From Candidatus Omnitrophota bacterium (lineage in GTDB: Bacteria > Omnitrophota > Gorgyraeia > Duberdicusellales > 4484-171): a stretch of 52,356 nt of DNA. Location of the stretch: contig JAAEQW010000145.1 of the NCBI GenBank assembly GCA_024231025.1, positions 1-52,356 of the forward strand. Reading direction: 5' to 3'. How positions within the stretch are numbered: the stretch's first letter is position 1; every line of letters starts with the position of its first letter. Of this stretch, positions 17,697 through 26,538 are shown one piece after another. The notes beneath the pieces are model-generated. The model did no database searches, was not told the DNA's origin, and was given only the letters and a program-made list of their open reading frames with translations. The position numbers and the translations under genes are program-made.

Positions 17697-18326
17697 ATGG
17701 CGAGATATACAGAAGCAAAATGCAGATTGTGCAGGAGAGAAGGAGCAAAGTTGTTCATAAAGGGTGCGCGGTGTATTACTGAAAAGTGTCCTTTTGTTAA
17801 GCGGCCCAACCCTCCTGGGATACATACTCGAATGATGAGAAAACCGTCATATTATTCATTACAGTTAAGAGAAAAGCAAAAAGTAAAGAGAATGTATGGC
17901 ATGCTTGAAAAGCAATTTCGAAGATTTTTCAATTTAGCTGAATCTGCCAAAGGAGTAACCGGACGTAATCTTATTCAGCTTTTGGAGAGTCGGTTAGATA
18001 ACACTGTTTTTAGATCTCTTTTTGCATCTTCACGTAATCAGGCAAGACAAATTGTTTTGCATGGATTTATTCATTTAAATGGCAGGAAAGTAAATGTTCC
18101 TTCTTGTTTTTTAAGAGAAGGGGATGAAATTCTTGTTAAGAACAAAGATGGCATGCGCAATGTTATAAAGGATAATATTGCTTCAAGCGCAAAGGACAGA
18201 AGTGTTCCTTCTTGGCTCGAAGTAGATAAAGATAATTTGAAAATAAAAGTTTTGCGTCTTCCTGAAAAAGAAGATCTTGTATTGCCGGTTAATGAACAGT
18301 TAATTATCGAACTTTATTCAAAGTAA
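17697..18326 (+). CDS. rpsD: 30S ribosomal protein S4, zinc-type
   Basis: S4 nucleates 30S assembly and controls fidelity; in E. coli it represses the alpha operon. The 209-residue product has an N-terminal CRLCRREG...CITEKCPF zinc-binding pattern and a central S4 RNA-binding domain near residues 97-160 (ESRLDNTVFR, ARQIVLHGFIHLNGRKVNVPS). AAGGAG lies before ATG 17697. rpoA follows at 45 nt. Confidence 0.96.
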   Translation: MARYTEAKCRLCRREGAKLFIKGARCITEKCPFVKRPNPPGIHTRMMRKPSYYSLQLREKQKVKRMYGMLEKQFRRFFNLAESAKGVTGRNLIQLLESRLDNTVFRSLFASSRNQARQIVLHGFIHLNGRKVNVPSCFLREGDEILVKNKDGMRNVIKDNIASSAKDRSVPSWLEVDKDNLKIKVLRLPEKEDLVLPVNEQLIIELYSK

Positions 18327-18371
18327 TAAACGAGTAACGATATAAAAGATAAAAATTGAGGAGGTAATGAG

Positions 18372-19358
18372 ATGGGTATAACATGGAGGGATTTTCAATT
18401 TCCTAAGCGAATAACGGTTGAACAGGAAACCTATTCACCCAATTATGGTAGATTTGTGGCTGAACCGCTGGAGCGTGGTTACGGTGCAACATTAGGGAAT
18501 GTTTTTCGTAGAGTTCTTCTATCTTCCATTGAAGGTACAGCAATTACTTCAATAAGAATTGATGGTATTTCTCATGAATTTACAACTATCGAAGGTGTTC
18601 GAGAGGATATTTCCGAGATAGTTCTTAATATTAAGAATATTGTTTTGCGTTCTTATTCTAAATCTCCCAAAAAAATACACATTAAGGAGACGGGCCCCAA
18701 GGAAATTAGAGCAAGAGACATTATTACTGATGAAGCGGTAGAAATTATAAATCCTGATTTTTTGATTGCAACATTAACTTCAAAAACTGCGAAGCTCGAT
18801 ATTGAAATGGAAGTTGGGCGAGGAAGAGGGTTTGTGCCGGCTGATGGCAATAAGCGTGAAGACATGCCAATTGGCGTTATCGCTATCGATTCAATTTTCA
18901 CTCCTGTAAAGAAGGTCGCATTTAAAGTAGAGAATACTCGAGTTGGCAAGAGAACCGATTACGATCGGTTAATTTTAGATATCTACACTAATGCCAGCAT
19001 TGAGCCAAAAGAAGCTTTGATTTATGCTGCTAAAGTTATGAGTAAGCATTTGGAGCTTTTCTTTACATTGGGTGAGATAATCGAAGAAGATGTTGAAGAG
19101 TTGACACCGGAGGAGATTTCTCTTTATGAAAAGCTGCGTATACCAATTTCTGAATTAGAATTATCCGTAAGAAGTGCAAACTGTTTACGTGAAGCTAATA
19201 TAAGAGTGTTGGCCGATTTAGTTGGAAGAACCGAAGCTGAAATGTTATCGTATAGAAATTTTGGCAAAAAGTCATTAACTGAGGTAGGTGTCTTGTTAAA
19301 GACAATGAACCTAACTCTTGGGATAAAATTTGACAGAAAAAAAATGGAGATGCTGTAA
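18372..19358 (+). CDS. rpoA: RNA polymerase alpha subunit
   Basis: The alpha dimer nucleates RNA polymerase assembly and its C-terminal domain contacts UP elements and activators. It has 328 residues. The N domain includes GYGATLGNVFRRVLLSSIEG and the VREDISEIVLNIK signature. The linker is acidic (about residues 238-250). The C-terminal domain starts at about residue 255 (ISELELSVRSANCLREANI, VGRTEAEML, FGKKSLTEV). GAGGAGG precedes ATG 18372. Confidence 0.97.
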   Translation: MGITWRDFQFPKRITVEQETYSPNYGRFVAEPLERGYGATLGNVFRRVLLSSIEGTAITSIRIDGISHEFTTIEGVREDISEIVLNIKNIVLRSYSKSPKKIHIKETGPKEIRARDIITDEAVEIINPDFLIATLTSKTAKLDIEMEVGRGRGFVPADGNKREDMPIGVIAIDSIFTPVKKVAFKVENTRVGKRTDYDRLILDIYTNASIEPKEALIYAAKVMSKHLELFFTLGEIIEEDVEELTPEEISLYEKLRIPISELELSVRSANCLREANIRVLADLVGRTEAEMLSYRNFGKKSLTEVGVLLKTMNLTLGIKFDRKKMEML

Positions 19359-19360
19359 GC

Positions 19361-19406
19361 AGTCGTAAGTGGTAAGTCGTAAGTGGTAAGTTTTAATACT
19401 TACGGC
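19361..19406 (+). repeat. Inverted period-7 element, rpoA-rplQ spacer
   Basis: The left arm is the cleanest tandem array seen: GTAAGTG/GTAAGTC/GTAAGTG/GTAAGTT. The right arm ACTTACGGC pairs with it to give a short hairpin. It is followed by CTAAACAAGGGG, the same kind of ending as the element before rpsG. Confidence 0.75.
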
Positions 19407-19424
19407 TAAACAAGGGGATAAAAA

Positions 19425-19919
19425 ATGAGACATAGAGTGAAAAGTGAAAAGTTCTCGCGGAATTATGGTCAAAGGAGAGCTTTGAAGAAATCGCTATTGC
19501 GTTCATTAGTTGTTAGTGAAAGAATAACAACTACTCATTCAAGGGCTCGTGAATTAAAAAGATGGGCTGATAAACTTATTACTTGGGCTAAGGATGATAC
19601 CCTTCATCATCGTCGTTTGAGTTATCGTTTGCTAGAAGATCACTTGATGGTTAAACGACTTTTTGAGTCAATCGGTCCTCGTTTTAAGGATATTTCTGGT
19701 GGTTATACTCGTTCAATGAGTGTAGGATTTCGTAAAGGTGATGGTGCAAAGCTTTCGATTGTCGAACTGACCAAAATGGAAGAAAAGAGTAAAACCAAGA
19801 GTAAGAAAAAAAAGATAGTCGAAAATGATAAAAAATCTCTGGACGCAAAAAGTGCGGACCGCAAAGGGTTGGTTTCCGGAGTAAAGAAAATGTTCAACAA
19901 AAAAGAGAAAGGAGCTTAG
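19425..19919 (+). CDS. rplQ: 50S ribosomal protein L17 with long basic tail
   Basis: L17 is a 50S protein near the tunnel exit. The first 118 residues (MRHRVKSEKFSRNYGQRRALKKSLLRSL, TTHSRARELKRWADKLITWAKD) are the normal domain. A C-terminal extension of about 46 residues is rich in Lys/Ser/Asp (KSKTKSKKKKIVENDKKS...). It is the last gene of the ribosomal super-operon; a hairpin follows the stop codon. Confidence 0.95.
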   Translation: MRHRVKSEKFSRNYGQRRALKKSLLRSLVVSERITTTHSRARELKRWADKLITWAKDDTLHHRRLSYRLLEDHLMVKRLFESIGPRFKDISGGYTRSMSVGFRKGDGAKLSIVELTKMEEKSKTKSKKKKIVENDKKSLDAKSADRKGLVSGVKKMFNKKEKGA

Positions 19920-19920
19920 T

Positions 19921-19959
19921 CAGCTCTTAACGATGTGTTTTTAATGATAGTTAGAGCTG
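19921..19959 (+). other. Hairpin after the ribosomal super-operon
   Basis: CAGCTCTTAAC (19921-19931) pairs with GTTAGAGCTG (19950-19959) with one bulged T. No T-run follows, so it is not a classical terminator. It may mark the operon end or protect the 3' end. Confidence 0.45.
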
Positions 19960-19974
19960 GGTAATGAAAATGAT

Positions 19975-21129
19975 ATGATGAATCCTAGAGTAACTTCGTT
20001 AAACCGTTCGAGTACATTAAAAATTACCGCTCTTACCAAGAAATTAAAAAAGGAAGGTAAGGATGTGGTTAATTTTGCTGCTGGTGAACCTGATTTTGAT
20101 ACGCCTGATTTTATCAAGCAGGGAGCAAAAGAAGCCATCGACAGTGGTTTTACCAAGTATACCCCCTCAACTGGAATCCTCGACTTAAAGCAATCGCTTG
20201 CAGAGAAATTAAACAACGAAAATTCCCTTTCAGTTGGGCCAGGTAATATTATTGTTACTACTGGTGCGAAATATTCGCTTTTTGTAGCAATTTTTGGTCT
20301 TTTATCACCGGGAGATGAGGTAATTTTACCTGCACCATTTTGGGTAAGTTATCCTGAAATGATAAAGCTTGCCGGGGCTACAGTAAAAAAATTATCGACA
20401 ACTAAGGAAAATGATTTCAAAATTTTGCCGGATGATTTGAAGGCAGCAATTACTTCAAAAACAAAGCTTTTGATTTTAAATTACCCTGCTAATCCAACCG
20501 GGGCAACCTATTCACGAGAAGAATTAGAGGCAATTTGGGAGATTGTTAAAGGTAAAGATATCTTTGTTTTGAGCGATGAAATTTATGAGAAGTTGCTTTA
20601 TGACGGGCAAACTCATGTTAGTTTTGCTTCTTTGGCTGGTGCCGATAAACAGACATTAACCGTTAATGGGTTTTCAAAATCATCGGCGATGACTGGTTGG
20701 CGCTTAGGGTATTTAGTTGGTCCTCAAGATTTTATAAGTGAAGTAACAAAGATTGTTGATCACACAACATCTTGCGCTTGTTCTGTATCGCAAAAGGCTG
20801 CCCTGGCGGCATTAAAGGATAAAAAATGGCAAACCGATATGGTTAAAGAATTTGAATTGCGACGTAATCTTTTATTTGGTGGATTAACTGAGTGCGACAA
20901 GATTACACCTGTAAAACCAAAAGGTGCGTTCTATATGTTTTGCGATATTACAGAAACTGGCTTGAGTTCGTTTGATTTTTGTTCGCAACTTTTAAATAAG
21001 GAGTTAGTTTCTTGCATTCCTGCTGATGGCTTTGGGGCTGAGGGTTTTGTTCGGATGAGTTTTGCTACTTCAACTGAAAGCATTCAAAAAGGTATCGATA
21101 GAATAAAGAAGTTTGTTAGTGAGTTATGA
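19975..21129 (+). CDS. Aspartate-type aminotransferase, class I fold
   Basis: This is a cytosolic PLP enzyme that transfers amino groups, most likely between aspartate and 2-oxoglutarate. It has 384 residues. NFAAGEPDFDTP, the NYPANPTGA loop, the SDEIYEKLLYDG block and the PLP-lysine motif NGFSKSSAMTGWRLGY (residues about 230-245) place it in the class I aspartate/aromatic aminotransferase family. Two ATGs lie in tandem (19975, 19978); either can serve. Its 3' end overlaps the next gene by 4 nt (ATGA), linking it to a hydro-lyase. Substrate choice is not certain from sequence. Confidence 0.88.
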   Translation: MMNPRVTSLNRSSTLKITALTKKLKKEGKDVVNFAAGEPDFDTPDFIKQGAKEAIDSGFTKYTPSTGILDLKQSLAEKLNNENSLSVGPGNIIVTTGAKYSLFVAIFGLLSPGDEVILPAPFWVSYPEMIKLAGATVKKLSTTKENDFKILPDDLKAAITSKTKLLILNYPANPTGATYSREELEAIWEIVKGKDIFVLSDEIYEKLLYDGQTHVSFASLAGADKQTLTVNGFSKSSAMTGWRLGYLVGPQDFISEVTKIVDHTTSCACSVSQKAALAALKDKKWQTDMVKEFELRRNLLFGGLTECDKITPVKPKGAFYMFCDITETGLSSFDFCSQLLNKELVSCIPADGFGAEGFVRMSFATSTESIQKGIDRIKKFVSEL

Positions 21130-22364
21130 AGCAAACAATCGTTGAGAAGATCCTAAGCACACATGCTAAAAAAACATTAAAAGCCGGTGAAATTGGAATA
21201 TGCCGAGTTGATTATTGTTTTTCTCAAGATGGAACCACTGGATTAGTTTTAGACGACCTCGCAAAGCTGAAATCATTTAAAAAAGTAAAAAATTATTCAC
21301 TTTTTATTGATCACAGCAGCCCATCACCTAAAGTCGGAGTTTCGTGTGTTCATTCGCGAATGCGTAAGTTTGCTAATGCGACCGGAGCAAAGCTTTATGA
21401 TGTTGGTTGTGGAATTTCTCATCAATTAATTCTTGAGCAAGGATTCGCTTTGCCTGGGGAGCTAATTCTTGGTGCAGACTCACATACTTCTACGGCTGGT
21501 GCATTGGGTGCTGCGGCATTTGGTGTTGGTTCAGCTGATTTAGCTGAGGCTGTCAGTACCGGTAAAAATTGGTTTAAAGTTCCTCAAACATATAAAATAA
21601 TTATAAGCGGTAAGCTTCCAAAGGGTGTATACAGCAAAGATGTTATTTTATATATCATTCACAAAATGCGTTCTAAAGGAGCGAGCGATAAGGCAATTGA
21701 GTTTGAGGGTGAGGCAATTGACCAATTTTCAATGGATGCTCGTTTTACAATTACCAACATGACCATTGAGCTTGGTGCTAAGTGTGGTTTTATTGCTCCT
21801 GATAAAAAAACTTTTGCTTTTTTAGGTAAAGGGAAAAAGAATGCTGTTTATCCAGATAAGGGGTGCGATTATGAGAAAGTTATCGAATTTAATATATCGA
21901 ACCTCACACCATATATTGCTAAACCGCATGCAGTGGATAATGGGGTGGTGATCAGTAAGGTTGTAGGTAAAAAAATAGATCAAGCTTTTTTGGGTACTTG
22001 CACTAACGCAAGACTAGAAGATTTAGAAATTGCTGTTAAAATACTAGGGAAGAAGAAAGTTGCCAGTGGTGTGAAGTTGCTAGTGGCTCCAGCTTCTCGG
22101 TCGGTATATCTTAAAGCGTTGGAAAAGGGTATTATAAGAACCATGGTGCAGGCAGGAGCGATAGTTTTACCCGTTGGTTGTGGGCCGTGTGTTGGAGGGC
22201 ATCAGGGTGTTCCTGCCGACAAAGAAGTTGTAATCTCTACTGCTAATAGAAATTTTAAAGGAAGGATGGGTAATCCCAACAGTTTTATATATCTTGGTTC
22301 GCCAGCTAGCGTTGTGGCATCGGCCATTGCTGGTAAAATAGAGGATCCTAGGCGATATTTGTAG
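21126..22364 (+). CDS. Aconitase / 3-isopropylmalate dehydratase large subunit-like
   Basis: This is a Fe-S hydro-lyase of the aconitase superfamily, of LeuC or homoaconitase type. It has 412 residues, the length of a stand-alone large subunit lacking the swivel domain. The Fe-S ligands are visible as GTCTNARLEDL and GCGPCVGG; FIDHSSPSP, LGADSHTSTAGALGA and the C-terminal end RRYL fit the family. It is coupled to an aminotransferase upstream. The small (swivel) subunit that such enzymes need is not adjacent or elsewhere in the window. It could be aconitase, homoaconitase or isopropylmalate isomerase; nearby mdh and lpd hint at TCA-like chemistry. Confidence 0.82.
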   Translation: MKQTIVEKILSTHAKKTLKAGEIGICRVDYCFSQDGTTGLVLDDLAKLKSFKKVKNYSLFIDHSSPSPKVGVSCVHSRMRKFANATGAKLYDVGCGISHQLILEQGFALPGELILGADSHTSTAGALGAAAFGVGSADLAEAVSTGKNWFKVPQTYKIIISGKLPKGVYSKDVILYIIHKMRSKGASDKAIEFEGEAIDQFSMDARFTITNMTIELGAKCGFIAPDKKTFAFLGKGKKNAVYPDKGCDYEKVIEFNISNLTPYIAKPHAVDNGVVISKVVGKKIDQAFLGTCTNARLEDLEIAVKILGKKKVASGVKLLVAPASRSVYLKALEKGIIRTMVQAGAIVLPVGCGPCVGGHQGVPADKEVVISTANRNFKGRMGNPNSFIYLGSPASVVASAIAGKIEDPRRYL

Positions 22365-22432
22365 TATAATAATTATCATAAAGAAAATTTTAACCTAAGA
22401 TTTTGTTTTATTAAAAAATATAAGGAGGTTTC

Positions 22433-23482
22433 ATGGTCAGTGTAAATGCACTTTTAAAAATGACAATGGATTTAAATGCAAGTGATCTCCATATTACTGC
22501 CGATAGCCCTCCTGTGTTAAGAATTGATGGAAAGCTTACCATAACTGATTTAGCCGTTTTAGGGGCAGATGACTCCAAGCAGGTTATTTACAGCATTCTT
22601 AACGATGAGCAGAAAGCTATGCTTGAACAGGATAGAGAATTGGATTTTTCTTTTTCGCTACCTGAAATGGATCGTTACCGAGTGAATGTTCACTACCAGA
22701 AAGGCAAGGTTGAAGCAGCATTTAGGCGTATTCCTAAAAAAATACCTAATTTTGAGGATTTGGGTGTTCCTGATATTGCTTATGAATTAATCAGAAAGTC
22801 CAATGGTCTTGTGCTTGTAACTGGGCCTACTGGTATGGGTAAAAGCACAACGCTTGCCACAATGGTTGATCTTATTAATATTGAAACTCAACAGATTATT
22901 ATATCGATTGAGGATCCGATTGAGTTTTATCACGGAAATAAAAAATCTATCATAAAGCAGCGTGAAATTTATTCTGATACTCATTCTTTTCCTGAGGCTT
23001 TACGCCGAGCTTTGCGTCAGGATCCAGATGTTATTATTGTAGGTGAGATGCGTGACCTAGAAACAATTTCAACCACCTTGACTGCGGCTGAAACGGGGCA
23101 TTTGGTTTTGGCGACACTGCATACTCCCGATGCTCCTCAGACGGTGCAAAGGATAATTGACGTTTTCTCGCCACATCAACAGAAACAGGTAAGGATCCAA
23201 TTGGCTGATGCTTTGCGCGGGGTAATTTCTCAGATACTTCTTCCTCGTGCTGAAGGAAAGGGGCGGGTGCTTGCTACAGAGGTTTTAGTGGCTACACCTG
23301 GTATACGAAATCTTATTCGTGAGGGTGAAGTTGCGCAAATTCCTTCACTTTTGCAGATGGGGGCTCAATATGGAATGCATACTATGGATAAGTGCCTAAA
23401 AGATCTTTATCGTCGTGGAATTATCACAAGAGACGTTGCTATCAGCAAAGTTAAGAACATATCTGAATTTGAAAGCTTGTAA
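22433..23482 (+). CDS. pilT: Type IV pilus retraction ATPase, PilT-like
   Basis: PilT is a hexameric secretion ATPase that disassembles type IV pili for twitching motility. The 349-residue protein has an N-terminal PAS-like domain (MNASDLHIT-like DLNASDLHIT, PVLRIDGKL), Walker A GPTGMGKST at about residues 127-135, the IEDPIEF Asp box, the LRRALRQDPDVIIVGEMRD Walker B region and the ATLHTPDA His box. A retraction-type GIRNLIREG (AIRNLIRE-like) motif near residue 284 separates it from PilB. A strong AAGGAGG precedes the start. No other pilus gene is in the window. Confidence 0.92.
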   Translation: MVSVNALLKMTMDLNASDLHITADSPPVLRIDGKLTITDLAVLGADDSKQVIYSILNDEQKAMLEQDRELDFSFSLPEMDRYRVNVHYQKGKVEAAFRRIPKKIPNFEDLGVPDIAYELIRKSNGLVLVTGPTGMGKSTTLATMVDLINIETQQIIISIEDPIEFYHGNKKSIIKQREIYSDTHSFPEALRRALRQDPDVIIVGEMRDLETISTTLTAAETGHLVLATLHTPDAPQTVQRIIDVFSPHQQKQVRIQLADALRGVISQILLPRAEGKGRVLATEVLVATPGIRNLIREGEVAQIPSLLQMGAQYGMHTMDKCLKDLYRRGIITRDVAISKVKNISEFESL

Positions 23483-23533
23483 TATGACCCTAAAGGGTAT
23501 CATTAATTATATTTCTAAGAACGGTGATTTTAA

Positions 23534-24436
23534 ATGGTAAAAAAAGTATCAGTAATTGGTAGCGGAAGTGTTGGTTCAACGCTTGCTTTTCATCTTTTAT
23601 CTCGTTTAAATTTACGCGAGTTGGTTTTAGTCGATATCAACAAGGGCCTAGCTTGCGGGATGGCTCTTGATTTAGAAGATACGAGAGGGTTTTTGAAATT
23701 CTCAACTAAAATAAAAGGAACTAATAATTTATCGCAAATTAAAGATTCAGATGTTATTGTGATTACTGCCGGTATTCCCAGAAAAAAGGGTATGACTCGT
23801 GCAGACCTCTTAAAAATAAATGGTAAAATTGCTTCAGATATCGCTAAGAAAATTAAAAAGCTTTCGCCTAATGCGATAGTAATCGCAGTTTCTAATCCAC
23901 TGGACATTATTACACATATTTTAACCAAAGAGCTTAAGTTTAAGCGTGGTAGGGTTATGGGAATGGGCTCTTCTTTAGACACAAGCAGGCTTTACAATAT
24001 TCTTTTTAAAAAGAGTGGGGTGTCTGCTGAATCAATCGATGCCTGTGTTTTTGGGGCACATAGTAAAGATATGATTGTTTCTCCGGACAGATTTACAATT
24101 AAGGGGCAAAATCTGAAAAAGTTTATTAAAGAGGTAAAAGATATTGTTTCTGGGGTGCAGTTTCGTGGCGCAGAAATTGTTAGCCATTTAAAAACAAGAA
24201 GTGCTTATTTTGCGCCATCTTTGGCGTGCTGCTGCTTAATTGAAGCAATCGCAAACGATAGCAACGAGATTATTCCAGTGTCAGTGCTTTTAAAAGGCGA
24301 GTACGGTCTTAATGAAGTGTGTACCGGGGTTCCTTGCTTGATAAATAGAAAAGGTGTTGATAAAATAATCGAGGTAGAATTAACTGCATCTGAAAAAAAA
24401 GAATTCAAAAAGATCAAGGATGTGTTTAAGGGATGA
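23534..24436 (+). CDS. mdh: Malate/lactate dehydrogenase family
   Basis: This NAD-dependent dehydrogenase probably interconverts malate and oxaloacetate. It has 300 residues; the Rossmann motif GSGSVGSTLA is at residues 8-17 and VLVDI ends beta 2. The substrate-binding GIPRKKGMTRADLL arginines are of malate type rather than the Q of lactate dehydrogenases. DTSRL and the catalytic-histidine motif GAHSKDM (usually GxHGDxM) follow. It overlaps the next gene by 4 nt. Confidence 0.88.
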   Translation: MVKKVSVIGSGSVGSTLAFHLLSRLNLRELVLVDINKGLACGMALDLEDTRGFLKFSTKIKGTNNLSQIKDSDVIVITAGIPRKKGMTRADLLKINGKIASDIAKKIKKLSPNAIVIAVSNPLDIITHILTKELKFKRGRVMGMGSSLDTSRLYNILFKKSGVSAESIDACVFGAHSKDMIVSPDRFTIKGQNLKKFIKEVKDIVSGVQFRGAEIVSHLKTRSAYFAPSLACCCLIEAIANDSNEIIPVSVLLKGEYGLNEVCTGVPCLINRKGVDKIIEVELTASEKKEFKKIKDVFKG

Positions 24437-25692
24437 AAGGTATGTATGATTTAGCAATAATTGGTGGAGGTGCCGGAGGAATTGCATGTGCAAAAAGGGC
24501 AGTTAAGGCAGGGCTAAAGACAATCCTGTTCGAGAAAGATAGAGATAATTTTGGCGGAACGTGTCTTAATCGTGGATGCATTCCTACCAAATTTTTTCTT
24601 AATAGTGCAAAACTGCACAAAGCATGGGAGGACGTTTATCAGGGTAAAAATGATGTAGTGGATGGCATAAAAATGCCTTTAATTTCTTTTTTAGAGAATA
24701 AAGGGCTCGATATTGTTTGGGGTGATGTTTATTTGGTTGATAAAAATACATTAAGTATTGATGGAAATACCTTTCACGCTAAAACAGTTGTTGTGGCTAC
24801 TGGATCATCACCTCGAGAAGTTTTTCGTCATGATAAGTTAGTTTGTGCAGAAGACCTTTTTAGTTTGCAGACCTTACCGGATAAGTTTTTGATTGTTGGT
24901 GGTGGATACATTGGTATTGAAGTTGCTTCTTTACTTAATGGTTTGGGAAAAGAAGTTGTTGTAGTGGAGAAAGAAGATAGAATACTGCCTGCCTTTGATC
25001 AGCGCGTTTCGAATCGTTTAAGAATCATTTTGGAGACAAAAGGCATTAGTGTAAATACCGGCAAAACTATTTCTGATTATAACCTTGATGAATTCGATTT
25101 AATAGTTTTAGCAGTTGGCAGGGAGCCGAATATAAAAACGTTAGGTTTAGATAAGGTGGGTGTTAATCTTAACAATAATGGTTGGATTAAAACCAACAAA
25201 CAAATGCGAACAAATATCGATAATATTTATGCCTGTGGTGACGTTACAGGAAAGGTTCTTCTTGCTTATGCGGCTGAATATCAAGCAGAAATTTGCATTA
25301 AGAATATAACCAGGGGCATAATTGGTAATTTTTCCGAAGAAGATTATTTTGCCCTTCCTTTGTGTGTTTTTTCTCTTCCTCAGTTAGCAAGGGTAGGGAT
25401 TACTGAGGCTCAAGCTAAAAAAAGCAATCTGAAACACAGGGTAATTAGGTCGAATTTTTTAAAATTTTCATCGGCGTATGTTTATAATGATAATGATGGT
25501 TTTATACAAGTCATTGTTGATGAAGAGGATACAATTATTGGCGCAGTAATTATATCAAATTTAGCCGCTGAATTAATCAATATATTTTCCTTATGTGTTA
25601 AAAATAAATTAACTCTCGAAAACCTGAAGGGGTGTGTATTTGTGCACCCCACTCTTTCTGAAATTATTCCACTTATTCTAAAAGAATCCTGA
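24433..25692 (+). CDS. Dihydrolipoamide dehydrogenase-like flavoprotein
   Basis: This is a pyridine nucleotide-disulfide oxidoreductase with FAD. Domains in order: FAD-binding GGGAGG (residues about 10-15), redox-active GGTCLNRGCIPTK, NAD-binding GGGYIGIE, YACGDV, and a dimerisation domain with HPTLSE near the C-terminus. These are the marks of lipoamide dehydrogenase (E3). At 419 residues it is about 40-50 shorter than typical E3. It is translationally coupled to mdh (ATGA), hinting at a 2-oxoacid dehydrogenase or glycine cleavage role. Mercuric reductase or a glutathione reductase-like enzyme are less likely alternatives. Confidence 0.85.
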   Translation: MKGMYDLAIIGGGAGGIACAKRAVKAGLKTILFEKDRDNFGGTCLNRGCIPTKFFLNSAKLHKAWEDVYQGKNDVVDGIKMPLISFLENKGLDIVWGDVYLVDKNTLSIDGNTFHAKTVVVATGSSPREVFRHDKLVCAEDLFSLQTLPDKFLIVGGGYIGIEVASLLNGLGKEVVVVEKEDRILPAFDQRVSNRLRIILETKGISVNTGKTISDYNLDEFDLIVLAVGREPNIKTLGLDKVGVNLNNNGWIKTNKQMRTNIDNIYACGDVTGKVLLAYAAEYQAEICIKNITRGIIGNFSEEDYFALPLCVFSLPQLARVGITEAQAKKSNLKHRVIRSNFLKFSSAYVYNDNDGFIQVIVDEEDTIIGAVIISNLAAELINIFSLCVKNKLTLENLKGCVFVHPTLSEIIPLILKES

Positions 25693-25707
25693 GCTTTAGT
25701 GAGCGCC

Positions 25708-25736
25708 TTGACAGGTTGATTAATTAATGCTAATTT
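25708..25736 (+). promoter_or_regulatory. Candidate promoter, leaderless arrangement
   Basis: TTGACA (25708-25713) lies 17 nt from TAATTT (25731-25736). The -10 box ends 6 nt before ATG 25743 and no Shine-Dalgarno sequence is present, so transcription would start at or very near the start codon. Confidence 0.6.
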
Positions 25737-25742
25737 ACTGTA

Positions 25743-26126
25743 ATGACTGAAGAAAAATCAAAAAAAATATTAGTAGCTGACGACGAAGAAGATTTACTTG
25801 GTTATTTGGTTAATACGCTTAAGCGTACCAATTGTGAAATCTTTTCAACGACTAAGGGTAGAGAGGCGTTGTCATTAGCAAAGCGAGAAAAACCTGATTT
25901 GATTATTTTGGATGTTGTTATGCCTGATATGGATGGTGGTCAGGTTGCATCTGCCCTAAAAGCTAACCCTTCTACAGCGCACATACCAGTTATTTTTCTT
26001 ACCGGCATTCTAACCAAAGAGGAAGGATTCGACGTGGGCATGACTGGCGGTCGTTTCGTTATACCTAAGCCAGTTCAACCGGCAGAATTGTTGGATAAAA
26101 TAAGTCGGGTTATGCCTTTTAAATAA
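25743..26126 (+). CDS. Receiver-only response regulator
   Basis: This is a CheY-like single-domain receiver of 127 residues with no output domain. ILVADDEEDLL gives the acidic pocket, the phospho-acceptor aspartate lies in LIILDVVMPDMDG at about residue 58, and FLTG and IPKP carry the conserved Thr and Lys. Partner kinase unknown. It begins a group of unrelated short genes and has its own promoter. Confidence 0.88.
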   Translation: MTEEKSKKILVADDEEDLLGYLVNTLKRTNCEIFSTTKGREALSLAKREKPDLIILDVVMPDMDGGQVASALKANPSTAHIPVIFLTGILTKEEGFDVGMTGGRFVIPKPVQPAELLDKISRVMPFK

Positions 26127-26136
26127 TTTTAATATT

Positions 26137-26532
26137 ATGAGACCAGAAGCTTACAAAAATGTTTCCTATAAAACAAAAGCGCAGGATACCGAGGCAAAAA
26201 AAATTGGCTTGGCTGTTGCTAGTCATGTTCTTTTATATATTAATTTATTTTGTTTGATTTTTCTTACCCTAACAGTATTGTCGACTCGTCGGCGTGTTCT
26301 TGATTTTTTTGAAACTGCACAAATAATCCTACCTACTATGAGTAAAAATTTACTCTCTATTTCATCGTTTGAATATATGAGTGCTTGTATCATGGCTGCT
26401 TTTGTGCTTGTTGCTAAGGAACGTTTTGAAAGTAAAAAAGTATCGTTTGTCTTAAATGTAGCAATGCTTTTAGGCATTTGGTCCTTCCAATTTCTGTATG
26501 TCTGGGCTATTTCTACGCCACTTACCCGATAA
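26137..26532 (+). CDS. Hypothetical two- or three-helix membrane protein
   Basis: The family is not recognised. The 131-residue product has a short polar N-terminus and hydrophobic segments at about residues 27-46 (VASHVLLYINLFCLIFLTLTV) and 74-90, and a third near 108-125 (VLNVAMLLGIWSFQFLYVW). It is probably an inner-membrane protein. It is placed 10 nt after the receiver gene and 6 nt before a YkgJ-like gene, so it may be co-transcribed. Confidence 0.6.
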   Translation: MRPEAYKNVSYKTKAQDTEAKKIGLAVASHVLLYINLFCLIFLTLTVLSTRRRVLDFFETAQIILPTMSKNLLSISSFEYMSACIMAAFVLVAKERFESKKVSFVLNVAMLLGIWSFQFLYVWAISTPLTR

Positions 26533-26538
26533 TTTACT

